NCBI RefSeq assembly: GCF_000143415.4
Contig: NW_003314315.1
Location: forward strand, 496,001 to 560,000
Source of the DNA: Selaginella moellendorffii
Lineage: Eukaryota > Streptophyta > Lycopodiopsida > Selaginellales > Selaginellaceae
DNA length: 64,000 nt
Direction: 5' to 3'
The notes under the pieces are model-generated. The model was not told where the DNA came from. It saw only the letters and a list, made by a program, of their open reading frames with translations, and made no database searches. Positions 25,394-36,754 of the stretch are shown here, piece by piece (the first letter of the stretch is position 1; each line of letters opens with the position of its first letter). The translations under genes and the position numbers were made by a program.

Positions 25394-26563
25394 ATGACAG
25401 GAACAAGAGCACTTTGTGTTCATCCAGAACACCCAATAGTTGACCTGCACAAGTCTCCCAAGCCACAGGGAAATCCTGAAGCTGGAGCTGTGTTGGTTCG
25501 TATCACTGCAAGGCCAATCCACGCTTTGGATCTCTCCGTCATCAGGAAAAAGTTCATCATCCCAGGGAGTCCAACAAATGTAATTCCTGGTTGCGAAGGC
25601 GTGGGGATCGTTGAAGCTGTACAGATATTCTTGGATTTGGTTTTTGAATGTACATGTGCTGATTGAAAATTTTGATGATCAGGTGGGTGAGGGTGTTTCA
25701 AGCGTGAAAAGGGGCGACAGAGTGATCCCGTTGCTGTTCTGGAGCTATTTTATCAGAAAGGGTGCGGGTTCCTGGCAGGATTATGTAGAAGTTCGTGAGG
25801 AGGAAGTAATTCTAGTCCCAGAAGAGATGCACGATGACACTGCAGCACAGTTTGTGAGTAATCCCTGGACTGCCTACTGTATTCTCCAGGATCTGGGTGT
25901 AGCTTCTGAAGACTACATCTTGCAAAACTGTGCTGGATCGGTTGTTGGCAGGCAAGTATATATATTTTGAGATCAGAATTTTGAACTTCTAGTACTGGTG
26001 TTTGGCAGACTGATCATCCAGATTGCAAAACACTGGGGCCTTAAAACGATCAGTCTTGTGAGAAGAGACGAGCTCAAGGAAGAACTGAGTGCAATTGGAG
26101 CTGATGTCGTTATCAATACCACCAAGGAAGGTCAAGAACACTTGTTTGTTGTGATTACGAGTAGCTTTGTAACATCACAAGTTCTGCAGATGTTTCAAAG
26201 GTAGTAAGAGCCGTGACAAACGGGGAGGGAGCTGTTGCAGGAATCGATATGCTAGGAGGATATTCAACGAAATTAGCAGCGGCAAACGTTCGTTCTGGTG
26301 GTAAGCTCGTCACCATCGGTACCTTGGAATCAACAGACCTCGTCATCTCCTTCAATGACATGTGGAGGAACATTCATCACAATATTTGGGGCCTGATTAA
26401 CTTCCAAGGAGATAAACACAAAGTGGCAGAAGAGGTGATGCAGCTGTTCAAGCAGGGAATTATAGAAACACCTGGTTGCCGTAGGTTTGAATTTGAAGAG
26501 TATCACAAAGCTATTGAGGAATCTGAGAGAGTTGCCAGTGGGGGCAAGGTCTTACTTGTTTAA
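25394..26563 (+). CDS. MDR-superfamily reductase (quinone oxidoreductase / enoyl reductase type)
   Basis: Zinc-free medium-chain dehydrogenase/reductase, resembling mitochondrial 2-enoyl-CoA reductases and quinone oxidoreductases; it should reduce a carbon-carbon double bond with NADPH. Four exons: 25394-25618, 25683-25951, 26009-26130, 26190-26563, total 329 aa in phase. Visible: N-terminal catalytic fold ending in IPGCEGVGIVEAVGEGV, then the nucleotide-binding site NCAGSVVGRLIIQIAKHWG, the Ser/Arg-rich LVRRDEL that favours NADPH, and the C-terminal YHKAIEESERV. Intron 2 starts with GC instead of GT (GCAAGT), a known minor class. There is no transit peptide at this start, so the protein may be cytosolic or an upstream exon is missing. 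A relic of a sister copy lies 1.1 kb upstream. Confidence 0.85.
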
Positions 26564-26733
26564 GATATATATATATATACATAAATATATACATATTATA
26601 TTTTAAATATTATAGTGTGATGTCACAAAATTCGAGAAAGTGGAAGAAATCCCTGCATTTGTAGCTAGTGCTCTTCTTTTGCGTTTTGAAACTTAGCACG
26701 ACAATCATCTAATTGTCCATCCAAAGAGTGTTT

Positions 26734-28515
26734 CTACTCTGCTGGCGGCGCCTCTTCACCCTCGCCCTCTACATTCACAGGCTCTGGCGGCTTAGGAATG
26801 GGAGGAAGATCACGCCTTTCCGGTCCGAGCCCTTCGAATTCCTTCATCACAGGTGGTGGTAATGGTGGGACGTAGTGTCTCAGCTTCCTTCCCCAGCCGA
26901 TGTAGACGTTGCTAAAGCCAGTCGGAGTCACCACTGTGAAAGCACCAGGCCAGAGTATAGACCGCAACCCGATCACCTGGTGCTTGAGGTTCTTGTGAGT
27001 CGAGCTGGTTATAAACGACCACTGCTTCCATCCTTCCATCAGCTCGGCGTCCGTGTCCACCGAAGTTAGCCGCTCCGGGATCACTTCAGTCTCCTCGGGA
27101 CTGGGAGGCTTCTCTTCTTTCTCCTCGCCACCACCTTCTTCGCCCTCTTCCTCCTTTTTCTCGGGAACGTAGAGAGCCGTCCGGCCTTGCAGGTTGAGGT
27201 ACTGGTTCTTGTGTACCCAGTTTTCCAGTGTTTTCAGCTCGGCAAATCCTAGCGGTGCGTATTCCTCACTCTTTTCAAGGTTCCCACCGCCGGCTCCTCC
27301 CTCTTCAGCCTCAGCAACCTTCGCAACGAGGAACAAACCATCAGAGGTTAAACAGGTAGAAAGAAACTCCAACCTTGTAAAATCCTTTGATAGCAAGTTC
27401 TGTTGTGGCTGATATTCTTGCGATCTGTGCTCTCAGATAGTTCTCCTCGAGTCCAGGGAACACTGGAAACGCCGAAACTTCAGCCTGGAAGCGTCACGGC
27501 GGAGTTTTCTCAAGAGCTCATGAAATCCAAGTAAGCAATTTTGCGAACTCTACAATATACCTTCAAGTCTCCAGTCAAGAACTTTTTTATCTGCCTCGCG
27601 GTCTTGATTTGCAGCGGCGTCACGTCTGGAAGCCTGTAAAACTCGGCGCCTGGCCGGCTACAAACCCAGTACGTGTGCCCATTCGGTCCAATTCCATTTT
27701 CTTTTGGAATCGCTTCAACGCCATAGGAAGGGAGCTTTGCAGCTTCTTCCAGAGATACGGACTTACTAGTTGTCTCAAACACGTAGTAGTTGCTGCCAGA
27801 TGAAAACTTCGTATCAACAGTTGGATAGAAAAGCGAGTGAAAGTTCTTACCTCTTGATCCCAAAGAACTTGCCGAAGAACCTCATCTTTAGCACCATCTT
27901 CGTGCTCGCGAGCTGTCTCATCGCCAAGACAACTTGGTAGTTCTCGGCTCGGCCCAGCCCCATTCCAACGGCCTCGAAGAAGATCGAGTCGTAGAGGTAA
28001 TTCTCTGCGCTATAGGCAGGATCATTTTCTTCTTTCGTTTCCTCTTCGTCACCATTTTGTTCCTGGGATTCCAGGGGGGGAGGCTTTCGATCCGGGTGAC
28101 TGGAAAATCGAAAAGAGAAGTTTCACTCCTTGGAATCAAGGGAAAACGAAGAAGAAAAACTTTACCAAGGATTTTGGTTTTGTAGTTGCCCCGGGAAGGA
28201 TACCTCTGCAGGCTGATGAACTGCTTGACGAACTTCTCCTTTGCGTGGAATTTCCACGAGCGTGGAACTTTGGGGCCTTCCTCTGGAATAAATCTGGTCT
28301 GTTTGAGAAGCAAGCTCAACTCCAAGAGATCCACAGCGCTATCCGGCTTTGTGGCAACAAGCTGCGCAAAGATAGATAACATTTGGAACTTTAACGAATG
28401 TTTGCTTGCTTACGAATTGGATGAGTTGCGATAGATGCGAGAACACCGAATCGCCATTCGTGGTGGATTTCTTCTGCAAGAACGCGACGCATTGTTCCGT
28501 CGTCATGTTTCCCAT
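26734..28515 (-). CDS. Radial spoke head protein RSPH4/6
   Basis: Flagellar axoneme component (Chlamydomonas RSP4/RSP6, animal RSPH4A/6A) needed for radial-spoke heads that govern flagellar beating. Six exons: 28515-28414, 28361-28204, 28099-27851, 27792-27561, 27484-27374, 27318-26734, total 478 aa in phase. Matching blocks are the N-terminal YDSIFFEAVGMGLGRAENYQ, FFGKFFGIKRSNYYVFE, PNGHTYWVCSRPGAEFYRLP, PLQIKTARQIKKFLTG, PVFPGLEENYLRAQIARISA and the C-terminal SILWPGAFTV and NVYIGWGRKLRHY, separated by Glu-rich linkers as in the family. The first ATG is at 28515; a second at 28506 is also possible. A land plant retaining this gene must have swimming sperm. Confidence 0.95.
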
Positions 28516-28710
28516 CGCCAAGAACCCTAAGAAACAGTTTTCCCCTAAACCTCTTTATCCTCTTCCAGATCCAACGGCGACAATTCCACGCGGCAAAAAC
28601 CAACGGCCCAGATCCGACTAGACGAGCGAATACTCTAGTATTTTTATTTTTGACGTGTAAGCGTGGGAGACAAGGAAGAGAACCGCGAAGAGAATCCATC
28701 GATAGATCGA

Positions 28711-29097
28711 TCAATCCCTCTTCACACTGATCTGCTTGGTGGTCTTCTCCAGATCCACGAGGATGTGCGTGACGCGGTACGAGAACCAGTAGAGCAGAAT
28801 CGCGAAAACCCCAAGTATGCCATTGCGCTGGCTCTTCATCACCGATTTGGCGTAGTGCTCGCGATCCATCGCCGTGCAGCTCCCCGCCTGGCACTGGATC
28901 CTATTCTCATACTTCATGTAGACGTCGAGGAGGAGGAATCCTGCGAAGGGAAGAACCGCCAATAGAGGGCGGAGGATGCTGCTCGAGACGCCGATGATGC
29001 TACTCCGGAATTTCGCCGGCCATGGGAACGTCAAGAAGAGCAGCAGTAGCGACTCCGCGGCCACGACAATCATCAATCCCGCCCATTCCAGCGCCAT
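28711..29097 (-). CDS. BAP31-like ER membrane protein
   Basis: Intronless frame of 128 aa. It starts MALEWAGLMIVVAAESLLLL, the family's first transmembrane helix, and has further helices at about residues 45-65 and 100-117, ending in a lysine-rich tail (EKTTKQISVKRD). This is the membrane part of the BAP31/YET family, which acts in quality control and sorting of ER membrane proteins; the long coiled coil of animal BAP31 is absent, as in the short plant homologues. It is 195 bp from the radial-spoke start and shares a 237-bp divergent promoter with EGY2. Confidence 0.88.
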   Translation of the reverse strand: MALEWAGLMIVVAAESLLLLFLTFPWPAKFRSSIIGVSSSILRPLLAVLPFAGFLLLDVYMKYENRIQCQAGSCTAMDREHYAKSVMKSQRNGILGVFAILLYWFSYRVTHILVDLEKTTKQISVKRD

Positions 29098-29334
29098 CGA
29101 AGAAACCCTAGCTCTCACTCCAGCCAAGAACCCTAGATTTAAACAGCAGCAAGGATATACCTCGCTTTGCTAACGGTATCAAAGGGCGGACGGCCCGGAT
29201 CGCGCCACGTGAAATCATTATCTTTTGTCAATGCGAGCTTCGTGAGAGCTCGCGCGAGGGAAAGAGAAAGAGAGAGAGATGCCAAGGTTTTCTTTCCTCC
29301 TCGATTTCGCTGCGATGGTAATGGATTAGCGGCA
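29098..29334. promoter_or_regulatory. Bidirectional promoter, BAP31-like / EGY2
   Basis: Only 237 bp separate the two divergent start codons, so promoters and 5' UTRs of both genes must be packed here. The stretch contains a GA-rich run near 29258-29280 (AGAG repeats) just before the EGY2 start. Confidence 0.6.
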
Positions 29335-31749
29335 ATGGCGATGGCGATGGAGCGCCTGGGCACGCTCAACACGACGGCTCCCACAGGGTGCGTTGCCCTC
29401 TTCTCGGATGCCTCGATTAGGTCACGCAGCTTCTCCATCACCAAATCTTCGCGGTGTAGGGGAATTAGGCTAGAATGTGGCAGGCTGCGAATCGGGAGGA
29501 GGAATTTTCACGTAGTCAAGTGTGAGAGTGGTCCAGACGATGGAGAAAAGGATGGAAAGAATGGAAAATCGTCGGCTTCCACTGCTACTGAAGATGGAGA
29601 GGACGAGACCAAGCCAAGTTCTTCGTCACATCAACCGGTAAGCCTTCCAATCATTTTTTCTTTCGAAAGTTCCTGCTAGCCCGCTTGGCTGGTCTTAGAA
29701 TTTCCTTCTCGCCAAGATTTTCTGTTATCTTTGCGTTCTTTCTTTCTTCTTAAGTTGGCAAGCTAACGAGCTTGGCTGGTCTTAGAAGAATTTTCTTCTC
29801 GATGAGATTCTTTGTTCCTTTCGTTTTTCTTCTTTCTTCTTTGATATTTGCGTTCTTTCTGTCTTTTTCAGTTTGCACCAGCTAGCGAGCTTCTTCTGAA
29901 TGAATTTTTCTTGTTTTGTGTGCATGCCATAGCCACAAAATGGCTTCCAACAAGCAGGGCCTAAGACTGTTCAGCTTGATGCCTTCAGATTCATGGAGCT
30001 GGTCGGTCCAGAGAAAGTCGATCCAGAAGACGTGAAGCTGCTCAAAGACAAGGTTTTTGGCTACACGACCTTCTGGGTGACAGGCCAGGAGCCTTTCGGA
30101 GTTCTTGGCGAAGGCATTCTCTTCCTCGGAAACCTTCGAGGACAGCGAGAAGAGGTCTTTGCGAAGCTCCAAAAGGGTGTCCGTGAGCTGATCGGCAACA
30201 AGTACGATCTCTTCATGGTTGAAGAGCCAAACTCTGAAGAACCAGATCCTCGGGGAGGTCCTCGAGTGAGTTTTCTACTGCTCAGGAAGGAGGCCTCGGA
30301 CACCGGACGGACGGGCCTCTGGCAGTACGTCGTCGCTGCGGTCCTCTTTTTTATCACGGCTGGTGCTTGTCTTCAGCTTGGATTTGCCACACAGGTACTC
30401 TTCATCTCTCCTGTAAGTCATTCATACCTCTTTTTCTTTTTTCTTTTTGTAGTTGCAAGTTTCAAAGCTTCCACCCGAGATAGTCCAGTACTTCACAAAT
30501 CCTGAATCCACGGAGCCACCGGATTTAGATCTTCTAGTGCCTTATGTGGAGTCAGCTCTTCCGCTCGCATATGGAGTTTTTGGCGTGCAACTGTTTCATG
30601 TAAGCTCCTCGGAATCCGAGTTATCTGCTCTTTCTAATGTTTTTGTTTCAGGAGATTGGACATAGATTAGCTGCAGCACCTTTAGGTGTGAAGCTGGGAA
30701 TTCCTTACTTCATTCCAAATATTACTCTTGGCAGCTTCGGTGCTATCACGCAGGTTAGCACCATAAAAAAACTGAAAAATCCAGTGCTTGGAGAAGTAAC
30801 CTTTTATTTTCCTGCATCATGCAGTTCAAATCTATATGCCCAGACCGGAAAGCAAAATTTGACGTTTCCATGGCAGGCCCATTGGCTGGAGGATTTCTCT
30901 CGGTTGCAATGGTGGGAGTCGGCCTTTTGCTCTCGGCAAAAGGAGCACCTGAAGGGACACTTGTGCAAGTTCCCAGTGTTGTCTTCCAAGGCTCTTTTCT
31001 CTTGGGACTGGTCGCCAGGGCCGCTCTAGGATACGAGTAAGCTTTTGGTCTTTGTAATCTGTGCGTTTGTTTTGATGAAGCTCTGTGTGGAATTTTCCAA
31101 TGCAGTGTATTGCACGCGGGAACTGTTGCAGTGCATCCGCTGGTAATAGCTGGCTGGTAAGAGGATGTCACCATTGTCTTTGAAAAGCTCTTAGAAGTTC
31201 CGTGTGCTTGTTTCCTCCCAGGTGTGGACTAACGACGACAGCATTCAACTTGCTTCCAGTGGGATGTATCGACGGAGGAAGAGCACTCCAGGTTCATAAT
31301 TCACTCAAAATCGAACTCTTGATCATGACTCTGAGTGAGTGCATACAGGCCGCATTCGGGAGCAAGGTGTTGAATATCGCTGGCTTGATCACTTACGTGC
31401 TACTCGGACTGGGAGTGGTAATCTTAGAAACGTTTAAGCCTTTCTTCTCACTCAACGTTCACGCAGTTGGGAGGTCCACTGTCTTTGCCGTGGGGTTTGT
31501 ACATTATCATCGTCCAGGTACGTCGGTTCTTTCGTTTCTTAGAGAGTTCTTACTGTGTGTTTTCCGATACAGAGATCGTCCGAGAAGGCCTGCCTCAACG
31601 ACGTTACTGGTGTTGGCACTTGGAGGCAAATCGTCTATGCTGTGGCGCTAGTGTTGGTCGTTTTGACGCTCTTGCCGTTGTGGGATGGCTTGGCCACCCA
31701 GCTTGGCATTGGCATTGGAACCCCAGACTCACTCGATCTATTTATGTGA
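29335..31749 (+). CDS. EGY2: Chloroplast site-2 protease, EGY2-type (M50)
   Basis: Intramembrane zinc metalloprotease of thylakoids, related to Arabidopsis EGY2. Ten exons: 29335-29637, 29933-30394, 30453-30599, 30652-30753, 30825-31036, 31106-31156, 31222-31291, 31349-31417, 31467-31517, 31573-31749, total 547 aa in phase. A Ser/Arg-rich transit peptide and an acidic stroma-facing segment precede the GNLR motif (FLGNLRGQREEVF) characteristic of EGY proteins. The zinc site HEIGH spans the exon 3/4 junction, and the third ligand motif is NLLPVGCIDGGRAL. C-terminal ALVLVVLTLLPLWDGLA is the last helix. The first ATG of three in MAMAMERL is used. Two decayed partial copies, with introns, lie at 37.2-38.6 kb and 41.4-42.3 kb. 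Confidence 0.95.
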
Positions 31750-32267
31750 AAGCTTCCAGGAGAAACGATGGCTTTTTTTTCTTTCCATTTCGCGGCAAGA
31801 AACAATTTTTCACGCATTCGTTGACAGAGAACCTGTGTGACGAGATTGTGGTACAAGAAAATGATGTGCTTGCAACTCTGGACCTGCCGATTTTGAACTC
31901 CTTTTTGGAAATCAAAACAATTTCCATTCCTATTGTCACCTTGTATGTTTTTCCATTGTTGTTTAGGAAAACATCCTCTTTTTAGAATTCTTGCTTTCAT
32001 CAAAATAGCACTCTGCAACGTTTTCTGAATGTGAAAAGAGAAACGTGTGGCAAAAAAAAATATTTGGATATATATATAGCATATATATATCCAAAAGTGT
32101 AGTGGCACCCCTAGTATGCAAAATTTATTAGGATCGGCTGGGCTGGAGCGAACTCTAACACGACTGTACAAAAATATATATATTTTTGGATATATATCCA
32201 AAATATATATTCAAAAGCCACCGGAACAAACTGTTCTAAGCACATATAGCTCAACAATCACATTTCT
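31750..32267. other. Intergenic with AT palindromes, no gene
   Basis: After the EGY2 3' UTR there is no coding signal. Two AT-rich palindromes occur: 32063-32096 (arms TTTGGATATATATAT and its complement around GC) and about 32169-32205 (arms around TTTGGATATATATCCAAA). They look like MITE-type or simple-repeat hairpins, but no target duplication was defined. Confidence 0.5.
32101..32165 (+). repeat. 65-bp perfect direct repeat, copy 1
   Basis: Identical at all 65 positions to 32471-32535. Each copy is followed, after unlike sequence, by a shared AAACTGTTCTAAGCAC. No known element was recognised. Confidence 0.9.
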
Positions 32268-32375
32268 CGCGTGGTTAAAGAAATAACCCTTTTACAGTTA
32301 CCCTCCATCGGATGGCTGCAATTGGCTGGATCTGGCGGCCCAGAAAGTTCGGCAACTCCTCCTTATTGTGATAGA
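32268..32375 (-). mobile_element. Helitron 5' terminus, third family member (truncated)
   Basis: Read on the minus strand from 32375 it begins TCTATCACAATAAGGAG, preceded by A, and matches the first about 107 bp of Helitron B (from 45064) with scattered substitutions, including the shared TTATTTCTTTAACCACG. It is therefore a genuine 5' end of the same family. No matching 3' hairpin/CTRR end was found below it, so the element is either truncated or its 3' end has decayed. Confidence 0.75.
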
Positions 32376-32470
32376 TATACAAATTCAAAAGTAAGGCTTT
32401 AGGTGAGCAAAGATGGATGTAACAAATTTAACGTGGGAGATTGGACTAATATATGCAAAGATTGAAGTAT

Positions 32471-32535
32471 AGTGGCACCCCTAGTATGCAAAATTTATTA
32501 GGATCGGCTGGGCTGGAGCGAACTCTAACACGACT
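32471..32535 (+). repeat. 65-bp perfect direct repeat, copy 2
   Basis: Second copy of 32101-32165. The Helitron 5' end at 32375 lies between the two copies, so the duplication may have accompanied that insertion or brackets it. Confidence 0.9.
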
Positions 32536-33289
32536 AGACCCTGGGTTTACCTGAGAAGAGAACACAAGCAAACTGTTCTAAGCACGTTGAAGAAACGAGA
32601 AATGAAGTTGGCTCCGAGCTCGAGAAGTTGAGACATCACATTGTTCATCTGAAAAGCGGCATGACTTTGCAAAGAATTCCAATAATCCCATTAGGGCCCA
32701 ATGGAATGTTCCTGGGGGGGCAAATCTAAGAATGCAGGTGAGATCTGACCCTCCTGAGCATCAAATCACACAAAACAAGCACCGAAGCGCACAGAATCAC
32801 AGCATCAATGTAGCAATCCCGCAAAACAATGCAAGAGATTGCAAGGACCCTGTCCAGAAATCCATACCCTGGGCAGATCGATCGCGATCTCCAATCCAAA
32901 ACCCTGCCGCCCGGAGCACCAAACCATCGCCCTTGCTCTGGACTGTGTGGAGGTCCAAATAGCTAAACTTTTGTCTGTAGAGCACCGTTTGGAACCAGCT
33001 GGCAAGCCAATCAAATAGACTTCCTTTTCCCCCTGTCCCTATATCTCTCTTTTGCTCGCTTGATCCAAGCCATTTTGAAAATTTGGTGCCAAGAACATCC
33101 GAGTAGTTATTGACAAATCATGTTAGTAGTAAAGACGAGGTTTGTTATGGGTTTTTGTGAGAATCTTTTATAGCACATAAGGATATTCTGAAAGGAGCAT
33201 ATTCTGCTCTATTGTGAGAATATTCTAGAATTCTGAGAAACTGAAATCAATCTGTATTTTTAATGCTTTATGAATAAAATAATCAACTT
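32536..33289. other. Intergenic, no gene seen
   Basis: Short frames only. The base composition changes from mixed to strongly AT-rich at about 33110. No splice-bounded coding segment, RNA gene or transposon end was recognised. Confidence 0.45.
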
Positions 33290-33975
33290 TACCTAAACTT
33301 ATTCAAGTATTAGAATCTTTGAATATTTTAGGTCAAAAAGTAACTTTTATAATTTAATTTAGCAGTATTTACAAATATAATAAGAAAATTATATTTTGTA
33401 CAAATGGTCTATCTAAATATCACTAAAATATATAGAACCCAATAGCAGGTGATGGTATATCAAATGTGGGTTGACTTAGTTTTATGAATGTGTAGGACTA
33501 TGACCAAAACTTCAATTGTTAATACAAAAAATTTAAATAACTTTAACAATCAGAGTATATGTTATATTTTTATATGTAGCCTTAGTTACTTATAATCTAA
33601 CTCATTATAATAAAAAAAAACTAAGATAATGTATGCAGTATTTGATTAGACAGTAATATTTTAAAATCTTTTTACTAACTACAAATATAGTTTATTAGTG
33701 CATAATACTATGGAATATAATATTTAAATTTATAGTTTCTATAACATATATATTTACAAATAATTATATTCATTAAGTATATTCATATTTCCAAATAATA
33801 ATTTTTATCTAATATTTTTATTAATGAATATTTATTCTTACTTATGCCTAGGAGTATATTTTGTTCTAAATTCAAGCTACATTTTGTATTCATCTAGCAT
33901 TTTTTCAGCATAATTCCCTCAATTCTTGATACTATTTCAATTTAATTTTTAATATATTAAAAAATCAAAACAGCT
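33290..33975 (+). repeat. AT-rich repeat, inverted copy of the Helitron B 3' portion
   Basis: The reverse complement aligns with about 42585-43510 (for example both carry CCTAGGCATAAGTAAGAATAA and TATTCATTAATAAAAATATTAGAT). In Helitron B this segment leads up to the 3' hairpin; here it ends at TCAAAACAG around 33973 and the hairpin and CTRR end are missing, so it is a truncated relative in opposite orientation. Confidence 0.8.
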
Positions 33976-33996
33976 GGCCAGGATACTAAGCGAGTG

Positions 33997-34272
33997 ACTA
34001 TATGAAACAGTGAGTACATGATGATGGTGTCGGCCTGTGCCCACCAAAAAAGTCAAGAATGTAAACTATGAACAGGGGAACTGAATCATATTAAGAATAA
34101 AAAATTTCATAGCGCTGCCGTCGTCTTCGTGCTCGTTGTCGAGTCTGGAGGCATGACACGTGGCCGATGACATCAGTTGGCCGAGAACTAGATACGAGAG
34201 GGGTCCCCTGGTGACTATATGAAACAGTGACTAGATGATGATGGTGTGGGCCCGCGCACACCGAAAGAGTCC
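33997..34272 (+). repeat. Direct repeat pair of about 60 bp
   Basis: GACTATATGAAACAGTGA and about 40 following bases at 33997-34056 recur with substitutions at 34211-34272 (...GATGATGATGGTGTGGGCCC). The segment lies between the AT-rich repeat and the duplicated gene block. Confidence 0.7.
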
Positions 34273-34641
34273 TAGGCTTTGACGGTACTTTTCTTTTGTC
34301 TGTTCAACATATACTTCAGGTATATGTAGAACAAACAAAACAAACAGTAAAATGCCCCAACATCCAATGGGCTACTCTGAAATCGTCCCTGATAAGGACA
34401 TATCACGTCATGAGAAATCAAAGTCATGATAACGACATATAAAGTCAACATTAGTACTTCTATTACTTTACTTGCCCAGTCATATATTGATGTCATCGGC
34501 CACGTGTCATGCCACGTCGCTTTTCGAGATCGCAGGATTTTGGACAGTTCTTCGCGGCTGTGGCAGCTTGGCGCTAGCACAGATTTCGGCATCAAGCACT
34601 CTTGCTGGCGGCTTTCGCTTGTAAATCCGCGCTGCTTTGCA

Positions 34642-35550
34642 ATGGGTGGATCGTTGTCACAAGCTCGTGGGGAGTGGAGGAAGTGCCGTTGCATCCAAAT
34701 CAGCTCGAAGCTCCCATCCGACACAGCACTGCGCGACCAGCTGTGCCTTGATCTGCCCAACGAACCCAAGAGCCAGCAGCTCGTGGATGTCTCAATGGCG
34801 ATTCTCCCATCCCTACGGAAAACCTGCGCCAACACTGAAGTGGCTCTGGAGATCAAGAACTTCCTTCTCGGTGTGGATGAAAACGAGGTAATCATCAACA
34901 CCAAGGCTCTAGGATTTTACCCATACCGCTTCAAATTCCATATTAGTCCACAGCTTGGCGAGATGGAAAATTCTGCCATTGCTATATATGACTACAATTT
35001 CCATGGTGCTAATGCCAACTCCAGCACTCTCACCACTCTCACCAAGAACAGCGAAGGTGAGCTTGGAGCTCGACTTGATTTACGGGCAGTAAAGTTCATA
35101 GTAAAGAAGAGGGGCAGTCACTCCAAGAGCCAATGGACTACGAGTCCATCAATGTTGGAGCTCCAGGGAACACGGCACAGCTCGAGTGGAAATTACTTCG
35201 CTGGAATCACAACGGGATGAAATATAATCCATCCAAACCATACTGTGGGCTAAGTTCCCTCGAGGTACATGCTTTATTCCTTTGGATTCCTTTCACTTCG
35301 TTTTCTTTCTATCTAGCCGCCTTTCCGAGGAGGACGAACAAAAATCAGCGTGGAAGACTTTCCTGTTATTGTGTGGCATCTGCCCGCGACCACGGCGTCC
35401 AAGTTTCAGCTCGGGTTCAACATTCGTCTGGAGGCCGACATGCATCTCCTCTGGTACCGGAGAAGCAAATGGATGCGCCGAAGAGTCAAGGAGTACATCA
35501 GCAAGAGAGTCGGATTTTCTAGTGAGTTTGTGGTCTCCGATGGTGAGTGA
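34642..35550 (+). pseudogene. Unknown gene U, frameshifted copy
   Basis: Close relative of the frame at 52831-53958. Exon 1 begins MGGSLSQARGEWRKCRCIQI and reads well to about 35110, where AAGAAGAGGGGCAG stands for AAGAAGAAGTGGGGGCAG in the other copy. The 4-bp loss shifts the frame; the original frame continues from MDYESINVGAPGNTA at 35133. The second exon (from about 35320, VEDFPVIVWHLPATTASKF) is still open to a stop at 35550, unlike the other copy whose end is altered. No known domain was recognised. Its downstream neighbour is a broken MED4, the same order as in the other block. Confidence 0.75.
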
Positions 35551-35743
35551 GAAGTCTGGACACACTTTTGATATCAAATTTTTATTTTTATAGAGAATGA
35601 AAAAAGAAAGGTGGTGGCTGCGCAGCCCTTTCTTTTTCCCTTTCTCATTTGGATTCGCATTTAGGGATTTGTCAAGCTCAAAATTTGGCGCGAATGTGTA
35701 AAGGGGTTTTGGCCCCTGGTTAGGGTTAGGGCATCCCAGGGCC

Positions 35744-36462
35744 ATGGCAGAGGGAGGCGCGGTTCAGGCGCTTCCTCCACACAGATCTTGCTCCAGGACA
35801 TGGCGGGCCTCACAGTGCGCCTTCTCGAGCTAGCGGGTAAGCAAGCGTCTTGCTTCTCTTTCCTCTCCAGATCGAGACTTGGTCAATGCAGGCAGCAAAT
35901 CGTGGCAAGGTAGCCATCTCAAGAGCGTGGAGCAGGCATCGCGGAGGCGGTGGCGGCCAAGGACGAGTTTGCCAAGCAGGTCCTGGAGCTCACGCTGGAG
36001 GTATTCATCCAAGGAGAGGAAGACAATGGACGCCGAGGTGGACGAGCGCGTTTCCTACGCTCATAGGATCAGCTACACCCGATTATCTTCTCGGTCAGCC
36101 CCCTCAGGAGCAGCAACGCAGCCCTACCACTACAGCGACATGGATCTGGGCGTCTTGAAAGCTCCGGAAACCGCACCGCCACCAGCGCCATTCCTGCCGT
36201 CGCCAACTGTGAAAAAATCACCACCAAAAGAAGCAGCAGCAGGAAAGCTCACGCCCTCTCCACTCCGGTTACACTTCCCGGACTGCCTCCCGGATGGAAG
36301 CCCGGAGATCCGGTTCCACTGCCGGAAGTGGCACCGCCAGCTCCAATTCCAACAGCGTGCGCTCCAGGAGTAATCAAGGTGCCGTTCGTGCAGCTGGATT
36401 TAAACCCGGAGCTCGAGGACGACTACGCCTTGGACGAGGAGCAAAGCTCCGAGGAAGAGTGA
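35744..36462 (+). pseudogene. MED4 pseudogene
   Basis: Aligns end to end with the intact MED4 gene at 52778-51764: it starts with the same MAEGGAVQALPPHR codons, keeps the intron, and ends in the same GAGGAAGAGTGA stop. Several internal deletions break the frame: part of PHRRAQV is gone, the segment between HLKS and EQ is lost, and pieces of the proline-rich region are missing. Recognisable islands are YAHRISYT, MDLGVLKAP and VPFVQLDLNPELEDDYA. Confidence 0.88.
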
Positions 36463-36754
36463 GGAACCAAGTAAGTTGGCATTCTTTCTAAGTTCTTTGA
36501 GACTTCCTTTGTACCCTCAGGCTAACCACGATCAAAATCAAGAAGTCTCATGTCCTACCAGGAAGGAGAACTCGATATTGCAAGTTAAAATCGAAACTTT
36601 GGGGGGAACAAATACTCAATTCAAATCCGGGGGTAAGCACAGCCTTTTCCACTTACACCAGGTCTTGCGTAACCGACTTCTTAACCTTGAGCTACAGAAG
36701 CACGGACTTCACGAACGCGAAGAAAAAGCTCTTGGTTCTGCCAGAAGAGAAGAT

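Noticed and set aside
33290-33975. Independent LTR or MITE at 33 kb
   Set aside because: The stretch is better explained as an inverted relative of the Helitron B 3' half; no LTRs, terminal repeats or target duplication.
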